In this document: in pieces, positions 9,744 to 21,100 of the stretch
Numbering within the stretch: position 1 is the stretch's first letter
Layout of the letters: each line of letters starts with the position of its first letter
Assembly (NCBI GenBank): GCA_025917655.1
Contig: CP084614.1
Span: forward strand, 1,240,001-1,304,000
Length of the DNA stretch: 64,000 nucleotides
Reading direction: 5' to 3'
Source of the DNA: Chlorella sorokiniana
Lineage: Eukaryota; Chlorophyta; Trebouxiophyceae; Chlorellales; Chlorellaceae
The notes under the pieces: generated by a model
The model's database searches: none
The model's input: the letters and a program-made list of their open reading frames with translations, nothing else
What the model was told of the DNA's origin: nothing
Translations under genes and position numbers: made by a program

Positions 9744-11033
9744 ATGCAGCACAATACGCCGTCGCTCCCGGGCTGTGCCTTGCTGCCTGTCCCCGCCATT
9801 CCTGTCATTGTAATGCTCGCTTCGGCCTGCACAGGTGCTGCGCAAGCTGGAGGCCTCTCTGGAGGCAGGCCAGTTCTATGAGGCACACGAGATGTTCAAG
9901 ACGGTGTACTACCGGCACCGCGCCCGCGGGCAGGCGGAGGAGAGCTACGCGCTGTGCTGCGCGGGCGCGCGGCTGCAGCTGCAGCGCGGCCAGCTCAACT
10001 GCGGCCTGGAGCTGTGCATGCTGCTGGTGGAGGCGTACGCCGCCGACGGGCTGCAGCCCGGCGAGGCCGCCGTGGCGCGCGTGGCGGCGCTGGTGGACGC
10101 GTTCCCGCGTGAGGCGCGCCCCCCGCCGACCACCCGCCCGTGCACGAGTGCGCCCAGTTTGTGGCAGCGGCCGTCAAGTGGCTGCGAGGGTGAGGAGGCG
10201 CAGTGGGTCTGGCTCGGCCGGGTGGGCCGAGACTTGCGGGGCAGCAGACGGGCGGGCGGGCGCCTGCGGTTGGCGCTGCCTGAGATCGCCCATGTATCTC
10301 AGCGGGGCCCTTGCTCTCCTTTCCTGCAGGGCAAGCGACTGGCTGCACGAGGCGCAGCTGGAGGGGCGGCTGGCGGCCTACATCACCGCCAGCCTGGGCT
10401 GGCAGGGGCTGGGCTACGCGCTGCCGCACTACGCGCGAGCGGGCGACGCGGCAGCCATGGCCGCGGCGGTTGCGGCGGCGGCGGCGCAGGGCAGCCCAGA
10501 GGAGGAGGACTTGTTCGTGGCGCGGGCAGCGCTGACCATGGCGGCGGCGCGGCCGCCCCGGGCGCCCCGCCCTCGGTGGCCCTGCCGCAGCAGCTGGCGG
10601 CTGCGCAGCGGGTGCTGGGCGCCGCATACGCGGCGGCAGCGGGGCACGCGCCCCCGACACGCCGCTGCTGCGCTTTGCTTCCTTCTTCCTGGAGGCGCTG
10701 GGGCGGCGGTCGGACGAGCTGGCGCGGGTGCTGCTGGAGCGGTACGCACCCAGCATCGACCGTGACCCGGCGCTGTGGCAGGTGGTGGGCAAGTGCCGCT
10801 CCCTGCACCTGCCCGCGGCGGCGGGAGCTGGCGGCATGGGGGGCCTGCTGTCGGGCATGCTCAACATGCTTGCGCAGCCTCGGGCTGACCCCAGCCGTCC
10901 CACACGCGGCGCGCTTTTTGGAAGTGAGGCGCCCTCGTTGAAGAAGGCAGGCCGGCGGCTTGCAGGAATATCCTGCATCAGGCATGGCTGGACACTGTTT
11001 GTTGGAAATCATCTCCATGTGAATCGGCCATAG
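9744..11033 (+). CDS. GET4: GET4 / TRC35 homologue, guided entry of tail-anchored proteins
   Basis: Cytosolic alpha-solenoid adaptor that bridges the chaperone Get3/TRC40 and the upstream Get5-type complex for tail-anchored protein insertion into the ER. The first certain exon is 9835-10189, read from an acceptor: VLRKLEASLEAGQFYEAHEM, then LQRGQLNCGLELCMLLVEAY. The second is 10330-11033: ASDWLHEAQLEGRLAAYI, then LRFASFFLEALGRRSDEL and ERYAPSIDRDPALW. The ATG at 9744 is a candidate start, but its splice to 9835 is not resolved. Three single-base gaps break the frame: the C6 run near 10119-10124, GCGCGG near 10545, and the C5 run near 10651-10655. Adding one base at each restores a continuous Get4 solenoid. 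The derlin gene downstream is also an ER factor, but there is no evidence of co-regulation. Confidence 0.85.
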
Positions 11034-11536
11034 TTGGAGGAGCAAAAGGAATGTGAAATGCGGAGGGCCCTGTTGGGAAGCTGGGCGGTGTTGGAGTCTT
11101 TGCATTGCCCACTCAAAGGGCAGCTCAGTTTGTGGCACGAAAGTTTGGCTGGCAGAGAGCGGGAATGGCATTGGTGATTTATATGTGCCAGAAGTGATTC
11201 TACTGGCTTAACATCCCCTGTCAGCCACAGTGCTTGCTCAGTCCAACGGACCGTGCTGAGCCGGTGCGCCGCCAGCAGCACCTAATCTGGCCAACGATAA
11301 GGGAGCCCTGGTCGACGAACCCGCGCGTTTTCGAGGACTGTGCATTGACGTTTGTACGTTTGTGTGCGCTCCGAGAGTCAGTGGCAGCCCGACAGCCCGC
11401 CCAACCTTCAGCCAGCAGCCCGGGCCTTGTCGCTGACTCATCCGGGCTTGCCCTTGGAAAGACAGTAGTTTGAGAGTGTTGTGAGAGGCCTTATCCGTTG
11501 CCCACGAGGCTGCAGGCTCTCAGCCGTCGTCACGCC
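11034..11536. other. Intergenic spacer GET4-MRS2
   Basis: 3' UTR of GET4 and promoter/5' UTR of the MRS2 gene. No exon or known element was recognised. Confidence 0.4.
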
Positions 11537-14500
11537 ATGCAGGGGTGCCCGGCGAGCCTGGGCCTCGCTCCTGGCGCCCCTAGCAGCCTCCGATGGTGCT
11601 CGGAGCGACAGCCCGCCCGCCGCGGCGCCTTCATCCCGCCACTCAGGCAGCGGCGGCAGCAGGGCTCCGACCTCGCCTGCCGCACGCTGGAGCACAACAG
11701 CGGCCGCTGGCCTGGTGGGCTGCAGAGCGGGCTGCTTGCCTTCCAGTCATCTTCCTCCTCCCAGGGCGCCGACTTGAGCGCGGGAGCGGGCAGCGGCCCC
11801 CACCACGGCAGCAGCGGTCTGACCAACGGCGGCGCACACGGCCCGCGCCCCTCGCTGCCCACCGAGACCTTCAAGCAGCTGCGGCACGCGGTGCTGACCT
11901 CCCTGGACATTGCTGACAATGTGGAGCACACGGTAGACTACGAGGACGGCGGCGCGGAGCTGCAGGAGGACATCCCCTGGAGTCGCAGCCCTCGGCCAAG
12001 GAGGTTGGCAAGAGCGTGTTTGAGGTGCGCCGCCCCGGGCCGCCAGAATCCAGTGGCACGACAGCCGCCAACACGTCCACCTCGCCGCGTGCGCCCCTCC
12101 GACAGCCGACCGCCCCGTCTGTGTTGGGAGTGGTGCCGCCGCGCTGGCAGGACGGCGTGTGTGGCTGGCTGGCTGGGCTTGAGCTGCGCCTGCCTCGCCA
12201 CCGCCCAAACCCCGCAGACGCTGCGCATTGACCAGGCGGGCAAGACGCGGCGCGTGTACGTGCGGCGCCGCGACCTGATCCGCGCCCACGGCCTGCAGCC
12301 GCGCGACCTGCGGAGGGTGGACCCCTCGTTGAGGTGCGCCGCTGGGGCCACGCGCAGCAGGCCAGAGGCAGCCTGGGGCGCGTGCCCGCTGCACCCAACC
12401 CCCGTTCATGCCATTTTCCAGCTGGCCAGGGGGCCCTGGGGAGGCCCACGGTCTGTCTTGCGCCGTGTCAGTGATGGTCCTGCGCCACAGCGGCAGCACA
12501 TGTCATGCAGCCACCCACCCACCTTCCCACGCCGCCCAACAGCATGCCCCCCCCCCCCCCGCCCGCTGCAGCCCCACCAAGGTGTCCCCCAGCGTGACGA
12601 TCAAGGAGGAGTGCGTGCTGCTCAACATTGGGGGTGCGGGCGCTGATCACCGAGGACAAGTGCCTGCTGTTCGAGCCCTCCTCCCCCTCCTCGCGCAAGT
12701 TCCTGGAGATAGTGATGCCCAAGATACAGGCGGCATGTGAGTGGCGGAACGTGGTGGTGGTGGTGGTGGAGCGCACATTGCTCCTGAGGGCCCCGTCTGC
12801 CTCTGCTGCCTCCACCACGCAGCTCAAGAGGCAGTGGTTGGCGGCGGGCCCGCCTGGCATGGGCTGGGCTGCCACGCCAGCGGCCGAGGTGGGCGGTCAA
12901 GCAGGTTTGACACCCCCTGGCCCGCCGTATGCAGACGCGGCCAACCAGCGGCGTGCGGCGCTGCGTGGCCTGCGCCCGGCGACGGCTCCGCCAGCGACGG
13001 CTCTGAGGGGGACTACTACCACCCACACGGGCACGGCGGGGAGGGCCACGAGTCGTTTGAGGACGAGCGCATCTTCCCTTTCGAGCTGGAAATGCTGGAG
13101 GGGGCGCTGATGGTGGCGACGGGTGAGTGGGGCCTGGCTGGGGGAGGGGCTGGGGTTGCCAAGCACTGCCTGCTGGCAGGCTTGGGGTTCCGGGCTCGTG
13201 GCAGGCTGCTGGCAGGTTCAGGTGGCCAGGCACTCGCTGGTGTGGGTGTGTCCTGCACAATCTATTCAAGGATCGGCTGGGCGAGGTCGGGAGGCTGCCC
13301 AGCAGGTTGGAGCTCGGCGGGTGCTCAGCTGGGGTGCCCCCCCCCCTTCCCGCGCAGGCAAGCTGGATGCGGAGCTTGTGGCGGCGACGCGGCGCGTGTC
13401 GAGCATGCTGCAGAAGCTGCCGCGCGAGATCACGCCCGTCAACCTGGAGGAGCTGCGCCGCGTGAAGCAGCTGCTGGTGGAGCTGGAGAGCAAGGCGGAG
13501 AACATGCGGTGGGCGGGGGGCGGCTGGGCGCAGGCAGCGGCTGCTGCACCTGCCGCCTGGAGGCTGCGCTGCTGCACCTGCTGCCTGGGAGCTGCGCTCC
13601 TTTGTGGCATGCCTGCGCAGGGCACGCAGTCAAGGAACCGCCCATGCACTCTCCTAGCCGCACTGCTTCCTGCGTTATTCTGCAAGCCGCGCTTGCTTGC
13701 CTTGCGGCCGGCCTTTCCCTCCGTGGCTGGCCCTGCCAAAATGCATACCCTGCTAGCCCCCCCCACAAAAACACCCACCCACCCACCCACCCACACCCAC
13801 ACCCCTTGCCGCTCTCTCCCAGCGACCTGCTGGAGGAGCTGATGGACGACGAGGAGGAGTTCATCCAGCTCAACCTGTCCTCCCGCCCCAAGCGGGAGGA
13901 GCGGCGCAAGCAGCGCGAGCGCGAGCGGCTGGAGCGCGAGATGGAGCGGGAGCTGGCCGACAGGGCCGCCGCGGCGGCCGCCTCGGCCGCGGAGGCGGCG
14001 GCGGCGGCCACCGCGGGCGGCGGCGCGGCCGTGGCACGCGGCGAGCCGCAGCCCACGCGCTCGGCCAAGACCCGGTCGGAGCGGATCCAGCAGCTGCGGG
14101 CGCGCGGCGCGGGGAGGAGGGCGGCAAGGGCGAGGAGGGCGACGGCGGCTACCAGGATGCGCAGGATGCTCTGGAGGAGATGATCGAGGAGGTGCGGCGC
14201 GCGTGCGTGGACCTGCCTCGCCCCTGCAGCAGCCTGGCTGCACCAGCAGGCCTGCCCGCGTGACGGGCAGCGGAGTCGGCAGGAGCTCGCTGCATCGCGC
14301 GGCGCTGCCCTCGCCCACCCTGCCCTCCCTGTTTAAAGCATGGGCCCGCCTCTGTCTGCCGCTGCGCAGGAGGAGGAGGAGCGGGAGCTGGAGGAGGTGG
14401 AGGACCTGCTGGAGTATTACCTGCAGCGCGCCGCCAACACGCAGAGCGAGGCGGAGCGGCTGCTGGCGGGGGCGCGAGACCTGGAGGAGTCCATCGGCGT

Positions 14501-15064
14501 CAGCCTGTCTGCGCGCCGGTTCGAGGTGGGCGCGCCTGTTTGTGTGTGGGGGTGGGGGTGGTGGGGGTGAGGGCTGAGACCAGGGTGAGGGCTGAGACCA
14601 TGGTGTGCTTGGGGCCGCTCAGAGGCGGATGGGCAGTGCTGCTTGACCTGCTGGAAGCCGCTGTGCTACGCCGGCCACCCAGCCACGCTGTGCCCCGGCC
14701 CCCTGCGCCAGGTCAACCGCCTGGAGCTGCTGCTGTCCATCGCCAGCTTTGCGGCGGCGCTGGGCGCCATGGTGGCGGGCATCTTTGGCATGAACCTGCG
14801 GTCCACGCTGGAGATGAGCGTGATTGGGTTCTGGGGCACCACCGCAATGATTGTGCTGGGGTCCTACTGGGTGAGCCCCCGCCTGGCCTGCCTGCAGCGC
14901 CTGCCGGCACGGCCCTTATTAAGGCAGCGTGGGGCTGATGCCGTGGCCGCGACTGCCGCTGGGGGCTGCGTGCAGGCAGGGGCCCTATTCTCAACACCCT
15001 CGCCCCTCACCCCCAGGTCTTCTGGATCATCTACAAGTACACCCGGCGGAAGCGCATCCTGTGA
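11537..15064 (+). CDS. MRS2: MRS2/CorA-family magnesium transporter
   Basis: Nine exons: 11537-12024, 12218-12333, 12572-12736, 12935-13122, 13358-13508, 13823-14191, 14370-14525, 14712-14870 and 15017-15064. The MRS2 hallmarks are in order: RRRDLIRAHGLQPRDLRRVD, then ALITEDKCLLFEPSS, then PFELEMLEGALM, then REITPVNLEELRRVKQLLVE, then a long coiled coil. TM1 ends in the selectivity motif GMN (AGIFGMNLRSTLE), a short loop follows, then TM2 (MIVLGSYWVFWIIYKYTRRK) and a basic tail. The pentameric channel imports Mg2+ into mitochondria or plastids, and the N-terminal Ser/Arg-rich extension fits an organelle location. An Ala/Glu-rich insert with EERRKQRERERLERE is unusual. One-base gaps lie near 11970, 12630, 12973 and 14112. 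Confidence 0.9.
14565..14600. repeat. 18-base tandem duplication in an MRS2 intron
   Basis: GGGTGAGGGCTGAGACCA occurs twice in a row within the intron after the exon ending at 14525. Confidence 0.9.
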
Positions 15065-16093
15065 GGCGCCCTGTGTCACCCCAAACTCAAGATCCCCGCC
15101 CCGCGCTGCATCGCGCTCCTCCCCACCTAAATGACTGAGATTCTCCTGAGCTGAGTTTTGGCAGGTTTTATCCGCTGCTAATCTCCCGCGCAGTGCCCAG
15201 CTTGCACCACCGCCTCCTTGCCTCCCTTCCCCCACACCCAGCCCGGCTTGACCTGTGGGCTCACTCTGCCTCGGCAGGGGTGCTAGGAACGAACCCTTCC
15301 CCAGCCTGCCCCTCCAGTCTCCTTCCCTGCTTCCTCCTTGCATTTCTTGCGTTGCAGCCATTCCAGAACCAACTTCTGCCCGCCTGTACTGCCCCATTCC
15401 TTGTGTTCTGATCCAGGCCTGCTTGCCGCGGTTTTCGCTTTCTTTCCCTGCTGTCGCCAACTTCGTCGTTTTTGTTTGATCACCTGTTCGAGTGTCCCCC
15501 CTTGTGGCAGGGCTGCACATTGTTTGAGTTTCCTCGCTTATCTTCATTGCTGATCGGTTGCCTCCATTCGTACATCCACCAGCTAGCCACCAGAATGGCC
15601 CTGCTCCTGGCAATCACCCTTCCCGTGCAGCTGTTTGGCAGGCAGTGGCTGGCCCCTGTGGTGGATCTCTTTGATTGGTGATTGATGTTTGTGGTCTCGG
15701 CATCAGCTTGTAATGCTGGCCTGCATTAGCCGTGGGGTCGCCATGTGGCCCGTTGTGCGCACACTGTACTTTAGCGGCATGGCGGGTGTACCTCAAGCGA
15801 CCCACCTGGGCGCTAAGGGTTTCACGACTGTTCCTTGGTGTGAGAGCGGCAAGCATCACGTTCTAGGTTGCGTAGGTGAGGTTACCGCTTTCCGGCAGGG
15901 CCTGGGCAGACCTTCTCCGCGACCAGCGCGGTCCGTTGACACTGCGGTGTTCAGAGCGTCATGGAGTTTTATTGAATGATGTCCACCTGCGGACAGGAGC
16001 ATCCGCAGACGCGACCTGCAGCCGTGACTGCCGCCGCTGCCACGCCTCCGCCTCGCAGGGTCCCAATTGGAAGGGTTGAGCCAGGTAGCCAGC
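15065..16093. other. Long intergenic region MRS2-derlin
   Basis: About 1 kb without a recognisable exon. The first ~650 bases are pyrimidine-rich and likely MRS2 3' UTR, with a TGTAA at 15709-15713. The rest should hold the derlin promoter and 5' UTR. An open frame begins at 15976, but it would add an ~80-residue extension not expected of derlins. Confidence 0.45.
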
Positions 16094-17910
16094 ATGCCGC
16101 CGCGGGAAATCAGACAAGTTGGCGATCGGTGAGCAAGGGTACTGGGGCTTTGACTGCTGCGTGCAGCAAGCCAAACGCCGCCCTCACAGACCAGCGCACC
16201 ACGCCCCAAACTGGCCGCAGGGGCGCCGCCGACTGGTACCACGCGCTGCCGCCCATCACGCGCTCCCTGCTCACCTGCTACGTCGTCACGGGGCTGTCTT
16301 TCTACCTGGGCCTCATGCCGCTCCAGTACTTTTATCACGACTGGGGCCGCATCTTTAAGCGCGTGCCGGAGGTGCGTGTGGGTGTGAATGGGTGCGGTTG
16401 GGTGGTTGCGTGGGTGGGTGAGAGGGGGCCGCTGTTTTGGGGGATGTCGCATGTCATGCAGGCACCGGGGCCAGCAGACCAAGACTAGGAGCAGACAGCC
16501 TGCTGTGTCATGCCAGCCGCATGTATAGCCAATGGCAGATTGCTCGGTGTGTGTCGTTTGCAGCCAAGCCGCGATGTCGACTTGGCGGCGGTGGTGGCAG
16601 TGGCTGCTGCCTCCCTGCTCCTGACCCTGCTGCCGGCTGCCGCCCGCCCGCAGGTCTGGCGCTTGGTGTCCAACTTCACGTTTCTGGGCAAACCCAGCCT
16701 GGGCTGGCTCTTCCAGCTCGTCTGGCTGTGAGCGCAGCTGCCCGTTCTGGCTCCAACCCCGCCCTTGCCGCCTGAGGCGCTGCGGCAATCCGTGGGCGCT
16801 CGCGCTCCCTCACCACCGCGCCCCCCCCCCCCCCTACACACACACGCACACTCCTGCCCCTCCATCCCTGCCGTGCGCAGAGCTCAGTATGGCGGTGCCT
16901 ACGAGCAGGCCAAGTTTGCGGGCAACACGGCAGACGGCATCACGTGCCTGGGGTGGGCGTCATCGCCGGCATGGTAAGCGGCGGCGGCCTCCAGCGTCCC
17001 CTGTGGGCTCCGCTGGATCCAGCTGCGCGCTGCCGTTGCAGCTGCCCTCCCGGTCTCCACCGATTGCAAGCTTCTCCCGCACCGGAAACCAGCAGCCGTG
17101 CTTTCCCAGCCGTGCTTTTCCAGACACCGCCATGCGCATCCCCCCGTGACCCCCCTCCCCGCCCCCGTGCTGCCGCCTGCCAGTCGCTGGACCTGCTGTC
17201 GTACCTGGGCGCCCGCCTGGTGCCCCCCGTCTTCTTCTCCTACTTCCACGCCGCCGCCATCATCTTCATGTTCGTCTACCTGTGGTCGCGACACTTCGCA
17301 GAGGCCCCGGTGCGTGCGTGCAGCCGCCGCCGGCCCGCCGCTTCGCCAGCTGCTGCTGCAGCATGCGCCTGCAACATCCGCTGCCATCGTCTGCGGCTGC
17401 AGCTGTTCGCGCCCCTGCCGGCCCGCAGGTCAGCCTGTTTGGCATCATCAAGCTCAACGGGCGGCACCTGCCCTTTGCCTTCCTGGCGCTGGACCTGCTC
17501 ATGGGGCAGGACATCTGGTCGGGGGTGCTGGGCATCCTGATGGGGCACACGTGGGTGGCGCCGCCGACGACCCCTGCTTGCGCCGTCGCGCAGCCTGGCC
17601 GGGGCCTGCTCTCTGGCTCCACAGGTTGACTGGCAGGGCACGCGGCATCTGCGCACCTGCTGAAGCGACCCCCGCCCCCCCACACCCACACACCACCCTC
17701 ACCCCCCACCCTTTACGCAGATACTGGTTCTTGACCGAAGCCTACCCGATGGCCACGGGGCGGCACGTGGTGCACACGCCGCGCTGGCTCTCCCGCCTGT
17801 GCCTGCAGTACGGCATCGGGCGTGTGCCGCTGGCCGCCGTCAACCCCGTCAACCCGTCGGATGTCGGCTTCCGCGCGTTCCAGGGCCGAGGGCGCCGCCT
17901 GGCGGACTGA
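16094..17910 (+). CDS. DER1: Derlin (Der1-like ER retrotranslocation protein)
   Basis: Seven exons: 16094-16128, 16221-16371, 16654-16727, 16881-16973, 17184-17309, 17429-17550 and 17721-17910. The short first exon, MPPREIRQVGDR, splices in phase to GAADWYHALPPITRSLLTCY, giving the short cytosolic N-terminus normal for derlins. This start is therefore preferred over the upstream frame from 15976. The body shows VWRLVSNFTFLGKPSLGWLF (the WR motif), LSYLGARLVPPVFFSYFHAA, FMFVYLWSRHF and HTYWFLTEAYPMATG, all derlin signatures with multiple membrane segments. It acts in ER-associated degradation. Exon 4 needs one extra G near 16951 (CTGGGGTGGG), and this is confirmed by the phase at the next splice. 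A rhomboid-type GxxxG motif was not located. Confidence 0.9.
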
Positions 17911-18100
17911 CGGCGGGGGCGGGGCTCGCGCTCCCTGCCTGCATTTGCGCTCGCCAGCTGGCCTGTCGTGCACACTGATTGCAACAACGTCAAGCCGTCA
18001 ACGAAAACTGGCTCGGGCACGATTCGGACGAGAGAGAAGAGGGAGGAGAATAGTGCTGATGAAATGATGGGGAGGAGAGATGGCTGCAGCGGCCTGCGCC

Positions 18101-21100
18101 TCACTTGCGCCGCATGGTGAAGCCGCCGCCGTGGCGAGGGCCCACACCCGCCTCCTCCTCCTCCTCCTCCTCCGAGCCCTCTTGGGGCGGCGGCTCATGG
18201 GACCAGGCCAGCCAGGCGTGGCCGTAGGCATGCCGGATGAAGTCCAGCACGGCGGTGCAGCTGGTGTACCGCTCGCCGCTGGCGTCCGTGAACAGCACCT
18301 GAGGCGCATCCACGCCAACGGCCTGCAGCGGCGAGGCGGTGAGCGCGTCCAGCGCCTCCCGCAGCGTGCCGTGCTGCGCCGCCAGCACCAGCGTGGCGAT
18401 GCGCGGGGCCGCCGCGGCCGCCTCAGCGGCGGCAAAGGCGGCGGCGCCAGGCGCATGCACAAAGTTGGCAGCGGGGTCGTCGCCGTCGTCCATGCCGCCG
18501 CCTGCGTCGCCGCCGCCTGCGTCGCCGCCGCCGTCTGGCTCGGCGCCCTGCTGGTCGGGGTGCGGCTCCGGGGGGTCCGCCGTGACTGAGATGGTGACGT
18601 GGGTGGCGTGGTGCATGAACTGGTCCAGGAAGAGCAGCGGGCGCCGCACCGGGTACTCGTGGTTCTGGTGGAGCTGCGGCGAGGGAAACAGGGGTTGGGG
18701 TGGGTGGGGTGGGGGGTGGGGGGTTTGCAACAGATGTGGAAGGCGGACGGGAATGGTCAGGCAGTGCGACGGCGAGGAGCCAGGGAGGCAGAGAGCCGCG
18801 CAGAGAGTGCAGGACAGGGATTGCGGTACCGGCACGCAGCTTGCAGGGACCTTCTGACCACCGCCGCCCAATGATTGCAGCCACGCCGCCAGGCACCACA
18901 AACCCACATGCAACCTATCCTCCTTGTGGGCACACTGCAGGCATCATTCACGCCGCTGCACACACCTGGATGACCAGCGAGCGGCGGGCCCCCTCTGGCA
19001 GCGGCGGCAGGCGCACGTCAAAGCGCTCGCAGTGGCGCGCCGCCGTCAGCTGCTCCTCGCTCAGCGCCCCCACGCAGGCGGGGCAGGGGCAGGGCGGGGC
19101 GGCGGGGGCGGGTGGCCCTCTGGCCCGAGCTGCCCCAGGCGGGGGCGGGGGCACTGCAAGGGGGGCCAGCAGGCGGGTGAGCCGGGCCGCGGTGAGAGCC
19201 AGGGGAAAAGGCCAGCAGCACTGCGCCCAAGGAGGGCACAGCAACGTCGTGACTGGCACACAGGCTTTGCCATGTGCGCAAGCTGGGGGCAAACCCTGAT
19301 GGGTGCCTCCTGCGAACGCTGGAGCACACGCAGGCGCATTCACGCCCCGCCCCTGCCCAAGTTGGTGCCAGACCCGCCCACTCACCTCAATCGTGATGGT
19401 TTCCAGGCCGGGGGCGTGTGCCCCTGAGGTCCACCTCCCTGAAGTGCCGCAGCGACAGCTCCCGCAGCGAGGTGAGGTGTGCGATGCTGGGCCCGGCGCC
19501 GTCGGCGGGGCCGGCCACAAAGGCTGGCCAGGACTCTGGGTCCAGCGGCTCGCCCTCCTCCTCCGCCACCGCACATAGGTCCAGGCTGGTCAGCGAGGGG
19601 GAGCTGCCTGCGCGGAGGTTTGATGAGGGTGAGGGTCGGCAGCAGATCATCCGGGGGCCACCAGCATGTGAGTCAGCAGCGCTGTGCCGTCGTGAGCAGC
19701 AGTGGCAGTGCAGGCAGCCGCAGGGCAGGCTGGCGGGCGGGCGGGCGCCCTTCGCTGCGCAGCACCGCTGCGGGCGCCTCACCCGACCGCCTGCCAGCTG
19801 TCATCGTCGTGCAGCAGGTAGCCCTCCAGGCGCTGCAGCCGCGTGAATACCTGGTGTGTGTGTGTGTGTGGGGGGGGATCCTCGGTGGCAGGAGTGGGTC
19901 GCAACCCGAAGAAGGGAGGGGCGGCACCTTAAGCCCGCAAGTTCCCTCAGCCGGCCGCTCATCGCGGGCACTGCTGCCGCCGCTGCCTTCTCTGCAACCT
20001 GCCCTCAGCCACCTAACAGCGGCCCCCCAGGCAGGCCCAGCGCCGCCTCACCCCCAGCTCCAGGCTGGGCAGCAGGTCCAGCCCCTGCAGCGACGCCAGG
20101 CTGGCGGCGCACCGCCCCGGAAGTCCTCGTCGCCCAGCACCGCGGCCGCCTCCTCGGCCGGCACCGCCTCCAGGGCCAGCCCCGCCACCTCAGCCTCCGC
20201 CACCAGGTAGGCCAGCTGGTCGGGGTGGAGGGAGTAGGAGAAGCCGAGGGTGCGGGGCTGGCCGGGGCGGCGCGGTGCAGGTGAACCGTCATGCCGTCCC
20301 GCATGCCCAGCTCCTCGTCGGCCTCTGCGGGTTGGGGGCAGAGAGGGGAGGGGCGCTTGCTGACACGAGCACGAGGCGACAGAGCTGGTGCCAAGGCCTG
20401 CTCTGCGGCCAGGCCGAGAGGGGGAGCAAAGCGGGCGCTGCTGGCTGCCAGGGCTGGCAGCAGCGTGGGAGGTCACAACCAGCGCTGCTCAGGCTGCAGG
20501 CGACGGAAGCGACCGCCCCCGCTCACGCAGGTCGTCTGGGTTGTACACGCAGCCAAAGTCGCGGAAGTCGTGCTGCTGCAGGTCGGCCGCCAGCGTGACC
20601 AGGTGCATGGTCTCCACCACATCGGGCTGCAGCAGGGCAGACGGAGACGGGACGCGACGCTTGGTGGCGCACAGACCAAGGCAGGCACAACGCCGCTTGC
20701 TGCTGAACGCCACTTTCAACCTTCCGGTTCCTCCCTGCATGCAATGCAGCGAGGGGGCTGCGCAGGCGGCAAGAGGAAGGTGCGGGGCCACCTAGCCCTC
20801 ACCAGGTAAGCCTCCTCCGGGATGTGCCGCGCCAGCTGGCCCCCACCCGCACCAGCGCCACCTCCTGGGCCACCAGCTCCACCTCCTGAACCACGCCCTC
20901 CCTGCGGCGCAGCACAGCACAGCAGGAGCGGTGTGAGCGGGAACCAGGCTGGGGCGAAGCATAAGGGGAGCCACCCTGCTTCAGTGCTGCCAGCCCGGAT
21001 GCCGCCGACCTCCACCTCAGCCGCCCTCCTGTGCCGTGTTTGCCCCAACGAAGCGCCCCCACCCCCACCCCCCAACCCCCACCCACCAACCCCCACCCAC

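Noticed and set aside
13764-13802. Regular CCCA repeats as a CRISPR or telomere-like array
   Set aside because: Simple-sequence tract inside an intron, with no spacers and no telomeric TTTAGGG-type unit.
15976-16220. Extended N-terminus for derlin from the ATG at 15976
   Set aside because: It would add ~80 residues unlike any derlin. The ATG at 16094 with a GT-AG intron 16129-16220 gives the normal short N-terminus in phase.
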